The position numbers were made by a program, and so were the translations under genes. Under the pieces are notes generated by a model that saw only the letters and a program-made list of their open reading frames with translations, made no database searches and was not told the origin of the DNA. A stretch of 33,888 nt of DNA, taken from the NCBI GenBank assembly GCA_015478645.1, contig JADMIL010000036.1:1-33888 (forward strand). Direction: 5' to 3'. Source of the DNA: Candidatus Binataceae bacterium (GTDB lineage Bacteria; Desulfobacterota; Binatia; Binatales; Binataceae). Positions 1 through 9,299 of this stretch are shown here, piece after piece. Every line of letters starts with the position of its first letter. The stretch's first letter is position 1.

Positions 1-1270
<1,270 letters not shown>

Positions 1271-1291
1271 ATAGGTTTCCGGGCGCCGCGC

Positions 1292-1828
1292 TTAGCCGCT
1301 GAGGCGCTGTTCGGCCTCGGCCAGCCGGGTAGCGAGACTGCCGTCGTAAATTTTTCCTTCCAGCTCGGCGACCACGCCGCCCACCAGGGCGCCGTCAATT
1401 TTGGTCGTCGGAATTATCTTCTTGTGCACGATCGCTTCGAGCGCCGCAACCACGCGCGCCAACTCTTCGGCCGACGGCTCGCGGGCAAAGCTCAGCGCCG
1501 CGCGCGCCCGCCCCAGCAGGTCGTCGAGCATCCGCGCATAACGCTCGGCCATCGCCGCGATATCCTGGACGCGGCCGTGGCGCGCGACCACCACCGCGAA
1601 CGAACGCAGCGGAAAGCTCAGCTCGAGCCGCTCGGCGATTTTCGCCAGCGCCGCCATCCGCGCCGCATGCGTCACCTCGGGCGATTCCAGCGCCGGCGCC
1701 AGCTCCGGCGCTTCGACCATCCGCGCCAGCCGCTCGAGCTCGGCGCCCCAGGCTTCAAGCTGGGCATGGTCGCTCGACAGGCCCATCAGCGCGCGCGCAT
1801 AGCGCGTGGCGACTTTCGCGCTTCTCAA
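1292..1828 (-). CDS. atpH: ATP synthase F1 subunit delta
   Basis: This is the delta (OSCP-type) subunit, which joins the top of F1 to the peripheral b/b' stalk. At 178 residues it has the family's normal length. The N-terminus carries the typical RYARAL motif (residues 9-14). The C-terminal part (KKIIPTTKIDGALVGGVVAELEGKIYDGS region, shown here only by position ~residues 134-165) holds the conserved I-x-x-x-lxGG pattern of delta subunits. The ATG at 1828 overlaps the end of atpF by 4 bp, which suggests translational coupling. Internal atpH residues are alanine- and arginine-rich, as expected at this GC content. Confidence 0.95.
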   Translation of the reverse strand: MRSAKVATRYARALMGLSSDHAQLEAWGAELERLARMVEAPELAPALESPEVTHAARMAALAKIAERLELSFPLRSFAVVVARHGRVQDIAAMAERYARMLDDLLGRARAALSFAREPSAEELARVVAALEAIVHKKIIPTTKIDGALVGGVVAELEGKIYDGSLATRLAEAEQRLSG

Positions 1829-2400
1829 CGCCGGGCCTCCTGATGCAGCTTGGCGACAAAGCCCGCGACCAGCCGCGCCTGATCGTCGGCCACAAAATTG
1901 CGCGCGACCAGCTCGAAGGCCAGCCGACCCGCTGCCTGCGCCAGCGCCTCGCGCACCCGCCGTGTGCCGCTTTCGCGCAGGGCCACGATACTCATTTCGC
2001 TGTCGCGCTTGATCCGGGCCGCGGCCTCCTGCGCGAGGTCGTAAACCCGCCCAATCTGGAAAACCGTTTCGTCCGCCAGGTCGGACGCAATCTGATTCTT
2101 CTCGGCCTCGAGCTTGGCGGTCCGCTCCGCCGCCCGATTAGCCAGCTCCTCGGCTTCGCGAAAGGCGCGGTCGGCCTTGGCCAGCGTCTCGCGGATCGTC
2201 ACCGCGCGCTGGCGGAAGAAATTGCGCATCGCCGGAATCGCGTACTTCCACAAAATCCCGACGAACAGGCCGAAGTTGATAACGTAAAAGATCAGCGCGC
2301 GCCAGGTGCCCGCCGGTTCGCCGCCGCCTGCGGCCGCCAATGCGACCGATGGTATCAAGACCGCGCCCGCGATCGCCGTAATTGTAAGCCTTGCCCTCAT
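1825..2400 (-). CDS. atpF: ATP synthase F0 subunit b, with signal-like N-terminus
   Basis: This is one of two b-type peripheral stalk subunits. From ATG 2400 it has 191 residues. The frame extends upstream to a TTG at 2457, but a purine-rich stretch (CGGAGACGGAG) precedes the ATG. Residues ~5-22 are hydrophobic and end in an Ala-rich AxA-like site followed by AAGGGEP. A second hydrophobic segment at ~34-52 is the membrane anchor, followed by a long charged coiled coil to ~residue 160. A signal-like segment before the anchor also occurs in some deltaproteobacterial b subunits, so the topology probably places a short loop outside the membrane. The 4-bp overlap with atpH and the position after b' support the call. 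Confidence 0.88.
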   Translation of the reverse strand: MRARLTITAIAGAVLIPSVALAAAGGGEPAGTWRALIFYVINFGLFVGILWKYAIPAMRNFFRQRAVTIRETLAKADRAFREAEELANRAAERTAKLEAEKNQIASDLADETVFQIGRVYDLAQEAAARIKRDSEMSIVALRESGTRRVREALAQAAGRLAFELVARNFVADDQARLVAGFVAKLHQEARR

Positions 2401-2555
2401 TCGCCTGGTCAGTCTGCTCCGTCTCCGCCGCTCAATCAGTTTCGTGCTACCAATCAATTTCGAATATCGCGTTCTAAATCAGTCCCATGCCGGCAGACAG
2501 CCGCGCGCTCACCGGTCCAATTGGTCTGGCAGGTGGCCACGCCGGCACTCGCGAT

Positions 2556-3011
2556 TCAATTGTTCGTGGCGCCGCCGTCGACGATTTGACGGCCCAGCAC
2601 GCGCCCGGCCAGTTCGGCCGCGAGTTTGCGCGCCATCTCCTGGAGTTGGCTGTGAGCCGCCGCGATCTCCTGGTCGAGCGCCGCGCCGACCCGATCGAGT
2701 TCCGCGCGCGCCTCGGCCCGCTTCTCCTCGATCATCTTGGCCGCCTCGCCCTCGGCGCGCCGCCGCTCAGTGTCGCGCCGCACCAAGGCGTCGCGCCGCA
2801 CCGCGGCCAACTGGCGCTCGCGCTCTTCGACCGCAACCTTCGCTTCCTGCAAGAGCCGCTGGGTGCGTTCGTTCAGATCGACGATCCGTCGCTCCCGCTC
2901 GCTGAGTAACTTAAGGAATGGACCAAAAAAAAGCCAGCCAAAGATAACCCAAAAGGCAAGGAAGGAGACTAATAGAGTGCCAAAGATACTCCAGTCGGGC
3001 GGAATGTGCAT
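2556..3011 (-). CDS. atpF': ATP synthase F0 subunit b'
   Basis: This is the second b-type stalk subunit (b'), 151 residues long. One membrane segment at residues ~8-30 (rich in W, F, L and I) is followed by an almost unbroken charged helix (~35-140, R/E/A-rich) that would pair with b as a heterodimeric coiled coil. ATG 3011 has a GGAGAG element about 13 bases upstream. It starts 79 bp after the bactofilin gene and is followed by atpF. A b/b' pair replaces the b homodimer of E. coli in many other lineages, including phototrophs and deltaproteobacteria. Confidence 0.92.
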   Translation of the reverse strand: MHIPPDWSIFGTLLVSFLAFWVIFGWLFFGPFLKLLSERERRIVDLNERTQRLLQEAKVAVEERERQLAAVRRDALVRRDTERRRAEGEAAKMIEEKRAEARAELDRVGAALDQEIAAAHSQLQEMARKLAAELAGRVLGRQIVDGGATNN

Positions 3012-3090
3012 ATTTCGACGTCAACTCTCCACGAAGAGCAAAATCATCCCCGGACCGCGATGTCAAGCTAATAATGGCCGGCCGCTGACT

Positions 3091-3684
3091 TTAGGCTTGC
3101 TTCTGTGCCCCAACCGGCATCGCACGCTCCGCAGCGGCTTGCGCCGCGCGCTCATCCTTGGGAAATACCGTCACCTTGCCGCTCTGCGCCGCCTCTGGCT
3201 GCATCGAGCAATGACCCTCGAACAAGGCGCCCTCATGGACCACCAGCACCGGCGCGGTCAGATTGCCGATCACCTTGGCCGAAGGCCGGATCTCGATCCG
3301 CTGCGTCGCCACGATATCGCCGCTGACCTTGCCCGCCACGATTATCGACGCCGCCCGCACCTGCGCCGTAACCACCGCGCTCTCGCCGATCGTGATGCTG
3401 TCCTTGCCGATGATTTCGCCGTCGACCTGGCCGTCGATCCGGGTGGCCGCGTCGAACGACAGTTTGCCGGTGATTTTCGATCCGCTATCGAGGTAGGCGT
3501 GCGCCTCGCTCGTCACCGGGGCGGCCGCACGCACCGGTGTCGCCGTCTTCTCGTTGGGTCCGGCGCTGGTCGTCACAATCGTGGGCGTGGCAGGGGGCGG
3601 CGCTTGCGGCGACGGTTGGGGCTGGACCCGCAGGTTCGGCTCGACCCTGACGTTTTTTTCCGGCTCTTTGCTGAACAGCGCCAT
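3091..3684 (-). CDS. bactofilin-family polymer-forming cytoskeletal protein
   Basis: Bactofilins are right-handed beta-helix proteins that polymerise without nucleotide and organise the cell envelope. The start is ATG 3684 (MALFSKEPEKN), set by GAGGAG at 3694-3699 with a 9-base spacer. The open frame runs further upstream, but without a ribosome site. The 197-residue product has a Pro/Thr-rich disordered N-terminus (~12-60), then a bactofilin core (~63-165) of short beta repeats with the typical pattern G-x-I-x-G-x-hydrophobic, and an Ala-rich tail. The short hydrophobic N-terminus could act as a membrane-targeting sequence. It is the first gene of the atp cluster, an arrangement also known in Geobacter-type genomes next to parAB. 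Confidence 0.9.
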   Translation of the reverse strand: MALFSKEPEKNVRVEPNLRVQPQPSPQAPPPATPTIVTTSAGPNEKTATPVRAAAPVTSEAHAYLDSGSKITGKLSFDAATRIDGQVDGEIIGKDSITIGESAVVTAQVRAASIIVAGKVSGDIVATQRIEIRPSAKVIGNLTAPVLVVHEGALFEGHCSMQPEAAQSGKVTVFPKDERAAQAAAERAMPVGAQKQA

Positions 3685-4040
3685 GGCTATCGACTCCTCG
3701 CGGGGGATTTGCGACGGGCTGGGAACGTCCGCATGTCGGGACCCGCGTCCCTTTCGGCCTTCGCTATTAACGAATAGCATTCGCGGAGTCAAACTTCACG
3801 CCGGTTTCGTCGATCCTCAGCAAATAGTTAGCGCAGTTGCCATGTCGGTTGTCACTGGCGTGCTCATGATGTCGCTTCGATGCCGTGATAATCTCAGGCC
3901 ATCAGTGTATCGCACGGGCCGCCCGCGCGCTCGCCACGCTTCATCTTGCCGCCGTGCCATCACGGCCCGGCCTTGACTCCTAGCCCCGGCGGCGCGAGCG
4001 TAACTGCTGTCCGCCAACATTCGGTAGCTGGAGAATCATC
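3685..4040. other. divergent intergenic region, bactofilin / PPOX gene
   Basis: This 356-bp gap lies between two divergently transcribed genes. It holds the bactofilin ribosome site (GAGGAG), the putative bactofilin promoter and, at its right end, GGAG (4030-4033) before the GTG start at 4041. A TTGACT at 3973-3978 could be a -35 for the rightward gene but has no good -10 at 16-18 bp. No ORF with convincing codon bias was seen. Confidence 0.6.
3764..3792 (-). promoter_or_regulatory. sigma-70-like promoter for bactofilin–atp genes
   Basis: Read on the minus strand, TTGACT (3787-3792) is separated by exactly 17 bp from TAATAG (3764-3769), about 80 bp upstream of the bactofilin ATG. The -35 is 5/6 to consensus and the -10 only 3/6. 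The assignment rests on spacing and position. Confidence 0.4.
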
Positions 4041-4439
4041 GTGGCCATTATTCCCGAAACCCATCTCGATCTGCTCACTGGCAAAAAAGCCTTCGCCAAT
4101 GTCGCCACCGTTATGAAGGACGGCACGCCGCAGGTCACGCCCATCTGGTTCGACTACGCCAATGGCAAAATCCGCATCAACACCGCGCGCGGCCGGGTCA
4201 AGGCGCGGACCCTCAAGCAGAACGGCGCCGTCGCGCTCGCGATCATGGATCCCGATAATCCCTATCGCTACATCCAGGTGCGTGGCCGCGTCATCTCGAT
4301 CGCCGAGCAGGGCGCCGACGCGCATATCGACGGGCTGGCGAAAAAATATCTCGGCCAGGACAAGTACCCGTTTCGCCAGCCGGGGGAAGTCCGCGTGATG
4401 TACGAGATCGAGCCGACCTCCGCGCAGGCGATGGGCTGA
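4041..4439 (+). CDS. PPOX-class flavin/F420-dependent enzyme (pyridoxamine 5'-phosphate oxidase fold)
   Basis: This 132-residue protein has the split-barrel flavin-binding fold of the pyridoxamine-phosphate-oxidase superfamily. The core features are an N-terminal helix ending FANVATVMKDG, then PQVTPIWFDY (residues ~30-39), an R-x-K-x-R-x-L segment (~53-59) for cofactor phosphate binding, and a C-terminal PxRFRVxY-like strand (VRVMYEIEPT). It is close to the group annotated as 'PPOX class F420-dependent enzyme', but cofactor choice (FMN or F420) cannot be read from the sequence. The start is GTG 4041, supported by GGAG at 4030-4033. It stands alone between divergent neighbours. Confidence 0.85.
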   Translation: MAIIPETHLDLLTGKKAFANVATVMKDGTPQVTPIWFDYANGKIRINTARGRVKARTLKQNGAVALAIMDPDNPYRYIQVRGRVISIAEQGADAHIDGLAKKYLGQDKYPFRQPGEVRVMYEIEPTSAQAMG

Positions 4440-4491
4440 TCGCATCGCTCGAGCCCGCGGTTCGTCCCGCCGCGGGACGGCGCGCCGGCGC

Positions 4492-5205
4492 TCAGCGCGC
4501 GTCGTGAAATATGATCCCTAGGCTGAAGCGGCGGCCATGGGCGACCGTGCTGACGCCGTGGCGTACGCCGGCCCGCGAGCAGCCGCGCGCGCCGCGATGC
4601 GGCCGATAGCGCGTGGCGAAGATTATCGCCTGGCCGCGCTCGAGTGTGATCGCGCAGGCGCGCGATTGCGCCCGCAGCCGCTGCTCGACCAGCATGAACT
4701 CGCCGCCCTCGAAATCGACCATGCGCTCGCTCAGCAGGATCGTCGCCTGGATCGGAAAAAAGATTTCGCCGTACAAATCCTGATGCATGCAGTTGTAGCC
4801 GCCGGCGTCGTAGCGCAGCATCAGCGGCGTCGGCTTGATCTGCCCGGCGCCGTGGCAGATGGCGATAAATTCGTCGAGCCGCGCCGGCAACTCCTCGCCG
4901 AGCCTGAGCGTGCGCATCCACGCCGACGCGGTCGGCGCGAGCCGCTCGTAGAGCGCCGTGCGCATCGCCGTGACGATCGGCGGGAGCGGCGCGGCGAAGT
5001 ATTTGTACTCGCCCAGCCCGAAGCGCATCCGCGCCATGTCCACGCGGCTGCGGAAGTGCTCGCGATGGTCGTAGAGCCCGATCAGCTCCGCGCATTCGTC
5101 GGCCCCCAGGATGGCCGGTGTCACGGCCCAGCCGCGCTCGTCGAGCGCCGCACCGATCGCGATCCAGTCCAGCCGCGCGATTGCGCCGATTACGTCCGTC
5201 GCCAT
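4492..5205 (-). CDS. 2-oxoglutarate/Fe(II)-dependent oxygenase (COG3826-like)
   Basis: This is a 237-residue predicted non-heme iron dioxygenase that would couple 2-oxoglutarate decarboxylation to substrate hydroxylation; the substrate is unknown. The iron triad is visible: H141-x-D143 in MHQDLYG and a distal H216 in VRHGVS, with R225/R226 about ten residues later as the 2-oxoglutarate anchor. The segment PIQATILLSE...FEGGEF between them is typical of the uncharacterised COG3826 family. ATG 5205 has GGTGGAG 8 bases upstream; the open frame continues upstream without a better start. It runs divergently from miaB across a 157-bp gap. Confidence 0.85.
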   Translation of the reverse strand: MATDVIGAIARLDWIAIGAALDERGWAVTPAILGADECAELIGLYDHREHFRSRVDMARMRFGLGEYKYFAAPLPPIVTAMRTALYERLAPTASAWMRTLRLGEELPARLDEFIAICHGAGQIKPTPLMLRYDAGGYNCMHQDLYGEIFFPIQATILLSERMVDFEGGEFMLVEQRLRAQSRACAITLERGQAIIFATRYRPHRGARGCSRAGVRHGVSTVAHGRRFSLGIIFHDAR

Positions 5206-5362
5206 GATTGTTGCTCCACCGGAGGCGCGCTCTTGCTTGCGCGATCCGGCACACCCAGCGCATCCCAATGCGATAAAACCCCGCGATGCCGCCGCGTGTG
5301 AAGCCGGCCACGTTGTGCCACCGCCACCGCATGACCTATCATTTCAGCCGGCAGACATCTCC

Positions 5363-6685
5363 ATGATTGATAATCCGCATAATGGCGCACCGCTGGTCTG
5401 GCTCGAGACCTACGGATGCCAGATGAATATCGCCGACTCGCAATTGATCACCGGCGTGCTGCGCCGCGCCGGCTACGATCTGGCGCCGCGGCCCGAAGAC
5501 GCCGACGTCGTCCTGCTCAATACCTGTGCGATCCGCGAGCATGCCGAAGAACGCGTGCTCGGCCGCCTGGGCAATCTCGCGCAGCTCAAGCAGGCGCGCC
5601 CCGGCGTCAAGATCGGCCTGCTCGGATGCATGGCGCAGCACAACCGCGCGGCGCTGATCGCCAAGGCGCCGTGGCTCGACCTGGTGGCCGGTCCCGACAC
5701 CTACCGCCGCCTGCCGGAACTGCTCGGCCACGACGGCTTCGACCCGGCGGTCGACGTGCGCCTCAACCGCGCCGAGACCTACGGCGATCTCGCCCCCGCC
5801 CACGCCGACGGCGTGCGCGCCTACGTCACCGCGATGCGCGGATGCGACAAATTCTGCGCGTTCTGCGTGGTGCCCTACGTGCGCGGACGCGAACGCAGCG
5901 TGCCACCCGCCGATATCCTGCGCGAAGTTGTGGAGCTGGCGGCCCAGGGCGTCAAGGAAATCGTCCTGCTCGGGCAGACCGTCAACGCCTATCGCTGCGG
6001 CGCGACCGGCTTCGGCGCGCTGCTCCGGATGGTCGCGGCGGTCAACGGCATCGAGCGCATCCGCTTTACCTCGCCGCATCCCGCCGACATGACCGCCGAA
6101 GTGATCGAGGCGATGGCCGCCGAGCCCAAGGTCCAGCCCCATCTGCATCTGCCGGTGCAGTCGGGCTCCGAGCGGATACTCGCCGCGATGGAGCGTGGCT
6201 ATACCGTGGGAGAGTATCTCGAGCTGGTCGCACGGGTCCGCGCCGCGATTCCCGGCGTCGCGCTCTCGACCGACATCATCGTCGGCTTCCATGGCGAGGC
6301 GGAGTCCGACTTCCGCGCGACGATCGATCTGATCCGCGGGGTGGGCTACGACGCGGCCTTTACCTTCAAATATTCGGTGCGCGAGAACACCCGCGCGTTT
6401 CGCCTCGGCGACAGCGTCAGCGAAGCCGACAAGACCCGCCGCCTCGAGGAAGTTATCGCGCTGCAGGAGTCGATTGCGCGCGCGCGCAACCGCGCCCTGG
6501 TCGGGTATGAATATCCGGTACTGGTGGAGGGACCGGCGCGCCGCGGCGGCGGTCAGATGACCGGCAAGACGCCGCAATTCAAGACCGCCTTCTTCCCTGC
6601 GAACGACACTGTCGTGCCGGGCGCCACGGTCGCGGTGCGCGTCGCTTCCGCCACCAGCCATTCGCTGCTCTGCACGCTGATCTGA
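5363..6685 (+). CDS. miaB: tRNA-2-methylthio-N6-dimethylallyladenosine synthase MiaB
   Basis: This radical-SAM methylthiotransferase adds the 2-methylthio group to i6A37 in tRNAs reading UNN codons. In 440 residues it shows the full family layout. The N-terminal domain carries C19, C55 and C89 for the auxiliary 4Fe-4S cluster (ETYGCQMN, LNTCAIRE, GLLGCMAQ). The radical-SAM motif has C161, C165 and C168 (GCDKFCAFCVVPYVRGRE), and a C-terminal TRAM domain ends at SLLCTLI. The start at ATG 5363 fits family length; the longer frame from 5111 would add 84 residues antisense to the oxygenase gene. No strong ribosome site precedes it. The MiaA partner is not in the window. Confidence 0.96.
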   Translation: MIDNPHNGAPLVWLETYGCQMNIADSQLITGVLRRAGYDLAPRPEDADVVLLNTCAIREHAEERVLGRLGNLAQLKQARPGVKIGLLGCMAQHNRAALIAKAPWLDLVAGPDTYRRLPELLGHDGFDPAVDVRLNRAETYGDLAPAHADGVRAYVTAMRGCDKFCAFCVVPYVRGRERSVPPADILREVVELAAQGVKEIVLLGQTVNAYRCGATGFGALLRMVAAVNGIERIRFTSPHPADMTAEVIEAMAAEPKVQPHLHLPVQSGSERILAAMERGYTVGEYLELVARVRAAIPGVALSTDIIVGFHGEAESDFRATIDLIRGVGYDAAFTFKYSVRENTRAFRLGDSVSEADKTRRLEEVIALQESIARARNRALVGYEYPVLVEGPARRGGGQMTGKTPQFKTAFFPANDTVVPGATVAVRVASATSHSLLCTLI

Positions 6686-6704
6686 GCTTCGCGCAAGCTC
6701 TCCG

Positions 6705-6914
6705 ATGCGCGGGGACTCGCGCAAAATCCATTTTGGCAGCTCATTGGACGACGCGAGCTTTCGCTGGGGCTATGAAATCTGGAGCTTCGTGGAATTCGTA
6801 ATTCCGATGGGCGTCGATATGGCCGATGGCGCGGCGTGGGGACATGATCAGATGATCGCCGCGCATCTGGAGCCGCTGCCGCCACCGCGTCCCCGCCGCC
6901 TGCGAGCGGCGTGA
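6705..6914 (+). CDS. small hypothetical protein, doubtful
   Basis: This 69-codon frame begins 19 bp after miaB. No family is recognised. Its codons end mostly in G or C, which fits local coding bias, and the middle is aromatic and hydrophobic (RWGYEIWSFVEFVIP) while the end is Pro/Arg-rich. There is no clear ribosome-binding site and an overlapping minus-strand frame of similar size exists, so it may be spurious. The rest of the miaB–SDR gap (6915-7035) shows nothing else. Confidence 0.3.
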   Translation: MRGDSRKIHFGSSLDDASFRWGYEIWSFVEFVIPMGVDMADGAAWGHDQMIAAHLEPLPPPRPRRLRAA

Positions 6915-7035
6915 CGACATCCGTTGCTTCGCCGACAGCGACATCTGCGACCGGACATTAATCCGTCAACAGGCGGTACGGCGGCGGGCCGGTGGCGGGC
7001 AAGATGCCGCGATTTCGGCGCTGCCCGCTTCGCGA

Positions 7036-7806
7036 TCAGACGTTCGAGCGGCCTTGTGCGCCGTCGACCGGAATCGTCGTGCCGGTGATCCAGCTCGCGC
7101 GCGGCGACGCCAGCATCACGACCGCGTATGCCACCTCGTCGGGCCGGCCCAGGCGTCCCGCCGGCAGCTCATGGCCGATGAAATCTTTTTCGAACGCGGG
7201 ATTCTGCTTGAACAGTCCTTCCCAGGTGCCGCCCGGATAGATGATCGACCCCGGCGCGATCGAGTTGACCCGCACGGCCTTTTTCGCCAGCTCGCGCGCC
7301 AGCCCCTTGGTCAGCGCGATCAGCGCGGCCTTGGACGAGTTGTAGGTGATCGGTCCGCCCGCCTCGCGCCCGTAAATCGAACTGATATTGATGATCGATC
7401 CGCCGCCGCGCTTTGCCATCTCGGCCGAGCACAGGCGCGCCAGGCGCACGGCGGAAAAGAAATTCAAGTCGAAGGCCTCGCGCCAGGCGTCGTCGTTGAG
7501 CTGGTCGAGCGCGCCGACCTTTGCGCCGCCCGCATTGTTGACCAGGATATCGACGCCGCCGAAGGCCTTGACGGTCGCGGCGACCCAGGCCTCCATCGCC
7601 GGCGCCTGATTGACGTCGGCGGTCTGCGCGATCGCCTGATGGCCCGCGGCCTTGAGTTCGGCCGCCGCCGCCTCGAGCGCTGCGCCGCCGCGCGCACACA
7701 GGCTCAACTTCACGCCCTCGGCGCCGAGCGCCGCCGCCATCGCGCGGCCCAGTCCGCGGCTCGCACCGGTGATCATCGCGACCTTTCCGCTCAATCCCAG
7801 GTCCAT
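7036..7806 (-). CDS. short-chain dehydrogenase/reductase
   Basis: This 256-residue NAD(P)-dependent oxidoreductase has the classical SDR fold. The cofactor motif TGASRGLG is at 13-20, NNAG at 90-93, structural N115, catalytic S142/S143, and Y155-x3-K159 (YNSSK). The C-terminal segment (ITGTTIPVDGAQ) matches 3-oxoacyl-ACP-reductase-like members. R40 after the second beta strand favours NADP(H), by family knowledge. The substrate cannot be inferred. ATG 7806 is preceded by AAGGAG about 10 bases upstream. It is transcribed alone and diverges from rpsU. Confidence 0.92.
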   Translation of the reverse strand: MDLGLSGKVAMITGASRGLGRAMAAALGAEGVKLSLCARGGAALEAAAAELKAAGHQAIAQTADVNQAPAMEAWVAATVKAFGGVDILVNNAGGAKVGALDQLNDDAWREAFDLNFFSAVRLARLCSAEMAKRGGGSIINISSIYGREAGGPITYNSSKAALIALTKGLARELAKKAVRVNSIAPGSIIYPGGTWEGLFKQNPAFEKDFIGHELPAGRLGRPDEVAYAVVMLASPRASWITGTTIPVDGAQGRSNV

Positions 7807-7966
7807 CGTATCGGTCTCCTTGGCCGTCTGCTGCGATCGTGGACGGCTGCATGGCGCGCCGCCCGCAGATTGAATACACGATTTGGCGAAAAATTACCCG
7901 CCCGCCGGCGTGCGCCATCCGCGCACGCTCTCGCGATCGCCGGCCGCGCCGGCGTGCCTCTGGCGG

Positions 7967-7995
7967 TTGACAGTAGGCAAAGGCGCCCCTATTCT
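7967..7995 (+). promoter_or_regulatory. sigma-70 promoter of rpsU
   Basis: TTGACA (7967-7972, perfect -35), then exactly 17 bp, then TATTCT (7990-7995, 4/6 of the -10). Transcription would start near 8002, leaving a ~26-nt leader that contains GGAGG (8020-8024) just before the rpsU ATG. It is the best promoter seen in the window. Confidence 0.75.
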
Positions 7996-8027
7996 CATCT
8001 GTCTATTGCCGACTGCCGCGGAGGATT

Positions 8028-8225
8028 ATGGAAATCAGGGTCGAAGGTTCCCTCGACCAGGCGATGCGGGTGCTCAAGCGCAAGCTCGCCAAGGAGGGCG
8101 TATTCAAAGAGATGAAGAAGCGGGCTTTTTACGAAAAGCCCAGTGTCCGCCGCAAACGCAAGCGCTCCGAGGCGCAGCGCAGACGGCGCAAGGAACAGCG
8201 TCGGCGGCGCGCGTCGGCAGTCTGA
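8028..8225 (+). CDS. rpsU: 30S ribosomal protein S21
   Basis: Small basic protein of the 30S platform near the anti-Shine-Dalgarno end of 16S rRNA, needed for initiation on natural mRNAs. Its 65 residues show the family pattern: an N-terminal strand (MEIRVEG), a helix with VLKRKL, KKRAFYEKPS at ~30-40 and an Arg/Lys-rich C-terminal helix. GGAGG lies only 3 bases before the ATG, a tight but very strong ribosome site. It stands apart from dnaG/rpoD, its usual partners in enterobacteria, and has its own promoter. Confidence 0.96.
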   Translation: MEIRVEGSLDQAMRVLKRKLAKEGVFKEMKKRAFYEKPSVRRKRKRSEAQRRRRKEQRRRRASAV

Positions 8226-8570
8226 AGCTGCTCCGCGCCGCACGGGCGCGCCCGGGCGCCCGAGGTGCGGTTCGCCGTCCGGCAAGCGTGCGCATCGCGC
8301 ATCAGCCTTGCTCCAATCGCCGCCAATTCCGTCCGCTGGAATCCCGCCCGACAGTCCGTCGTCGTCTGACCAGCCTATTCCTGAATCGCTAAATTGAGAT
8401 CGAGGGGCACCGCTCAATGCGGTGTGGTGCGGGCGCCACGGCGTCGGGCCGCGGCAACAGTGGCCTCGGCTGATGCCGGATCAATCGGTCCGAATTAAAA
8501 ATTTGCTAATGCGAAGGTGCGACCGACGGGCATCGGCGCACGCCGCGCGGCCGCGGCGAGCGGGCCTCAT
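8226..8570. other. gene-free stretch between rpsU and a hypothetical gene
   Basis: 345 bp between converging genes. A very GC-rich inverted segment follows rpsU (around 8246-8266, GGGCGCGCCCGGGCGCCC), possibly an mRNA 3' stem, but no T-run follows it. I see no ORF with credible codon bias and no repeat. Confidence 0.5.
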
Positions 8571-9299
8571 TCAGGAAAGCAGAACTGGCGACGAAGTGCC
8601 GTCGACCGGCCGCCATGAGAACATCACGCGCCGGCTCGTCACGTAGCAATCGAGATCGAAGTGCGAGAGACCGAAGGCCGCGCGCAGCGTGCGGAACTCC
8701 TCGATCTGGCGCTGCAGACCGTCGGGAATCGGTGACACCGCGGCCTTGGGCGAAGCGGCCTTGGCGATACACGCCCGCCCGAAATCAACCGTGAGGCAGT
8801 TGGGCGCGCGATGCGCCGCGGCGGCCTCGTCGCGACCGAACTCGATACTCGCGCAGGTCAGGCAGAGCACGGCCCGTGGGGTGCCGGCGGCGCCCGCCTT
8901 CTCGAACTCCGCCACGCTCGTCGCACATTCGGCCCACGCCTCACGCGCGCGGTTGGTCGAGTAGCGGCGGATCGCGCGAGCCACGCGGCTTAGTGTCGCG
9001 GCGTCGGCAGTGGCGGCGAGATCGAGGATCGCGTCATTGCCGGAGTCAAGGCCGGCGCCAAATTTTTCCGCCAGGAAATGGCGCAGATTGATCGGCAGTT
9101 TGCATTCCACGTGCAGGCACGAGGATTCAATTAACGGGAGCGGGACGGACAATGGGGGACTGGTGAAATTTGACAGTTGCGCGGTGGAGAGCCGGGGTGG
9201 CGCTGCGCCGCGCAGAGTGGCTGGCGCGCCCTGCGCGACCCGGGAGGGGACGATCCGCGAGACGTTGGCGCCTCTATGCACCAAAGGTCCGGTCCGCAT
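8571..9299 (-). CDS. hypothetical protein, conserved-looking C-terminal domain
   Basis: I do not recognise this 242-residue protein. The start is ATG 9299 because AAAGGAGGG (9307-9315) lies 7 bases upstream, one of the strongest ribosome sites in the window. Residues 1-65 are low-complexity (Pro, Arg, Ser, Ala). Residues ~65-242 look folded, with strong GC3 coding bias, alternating amphipathic helices (around FLAEKF, AILDLAATAD, RVARAIRRY) and about nine cysteines, including LCLTC and NCLTV. There is no signal peptide or membrane segment. It has no operon partner: a 345-bp gap follows and an 856-bp gap precedes it. Confidence 0.7.
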   Translation of the reverse strand: MRTGPLVHRGANVSRIVPSRVAQGAPATLRGAAPPRLSTAQLSNFTSPPLSVPLPLIESSCLHVECKLPINLRHFLAEKFGAGLDSGNDAILDLAATADAATLSRVARAIRRYSTNRAREAWAECATSVAEFEKAGAAGTPRAVLCLTCASIEFGRDEAAAAHRAPNCLTVDFGRACIAKAASPKAAVSPIPDGLQRQIEEFRTLRAAFGLSHFDLDCYVTSRRVMFSWRPVDGTSSPVLLS

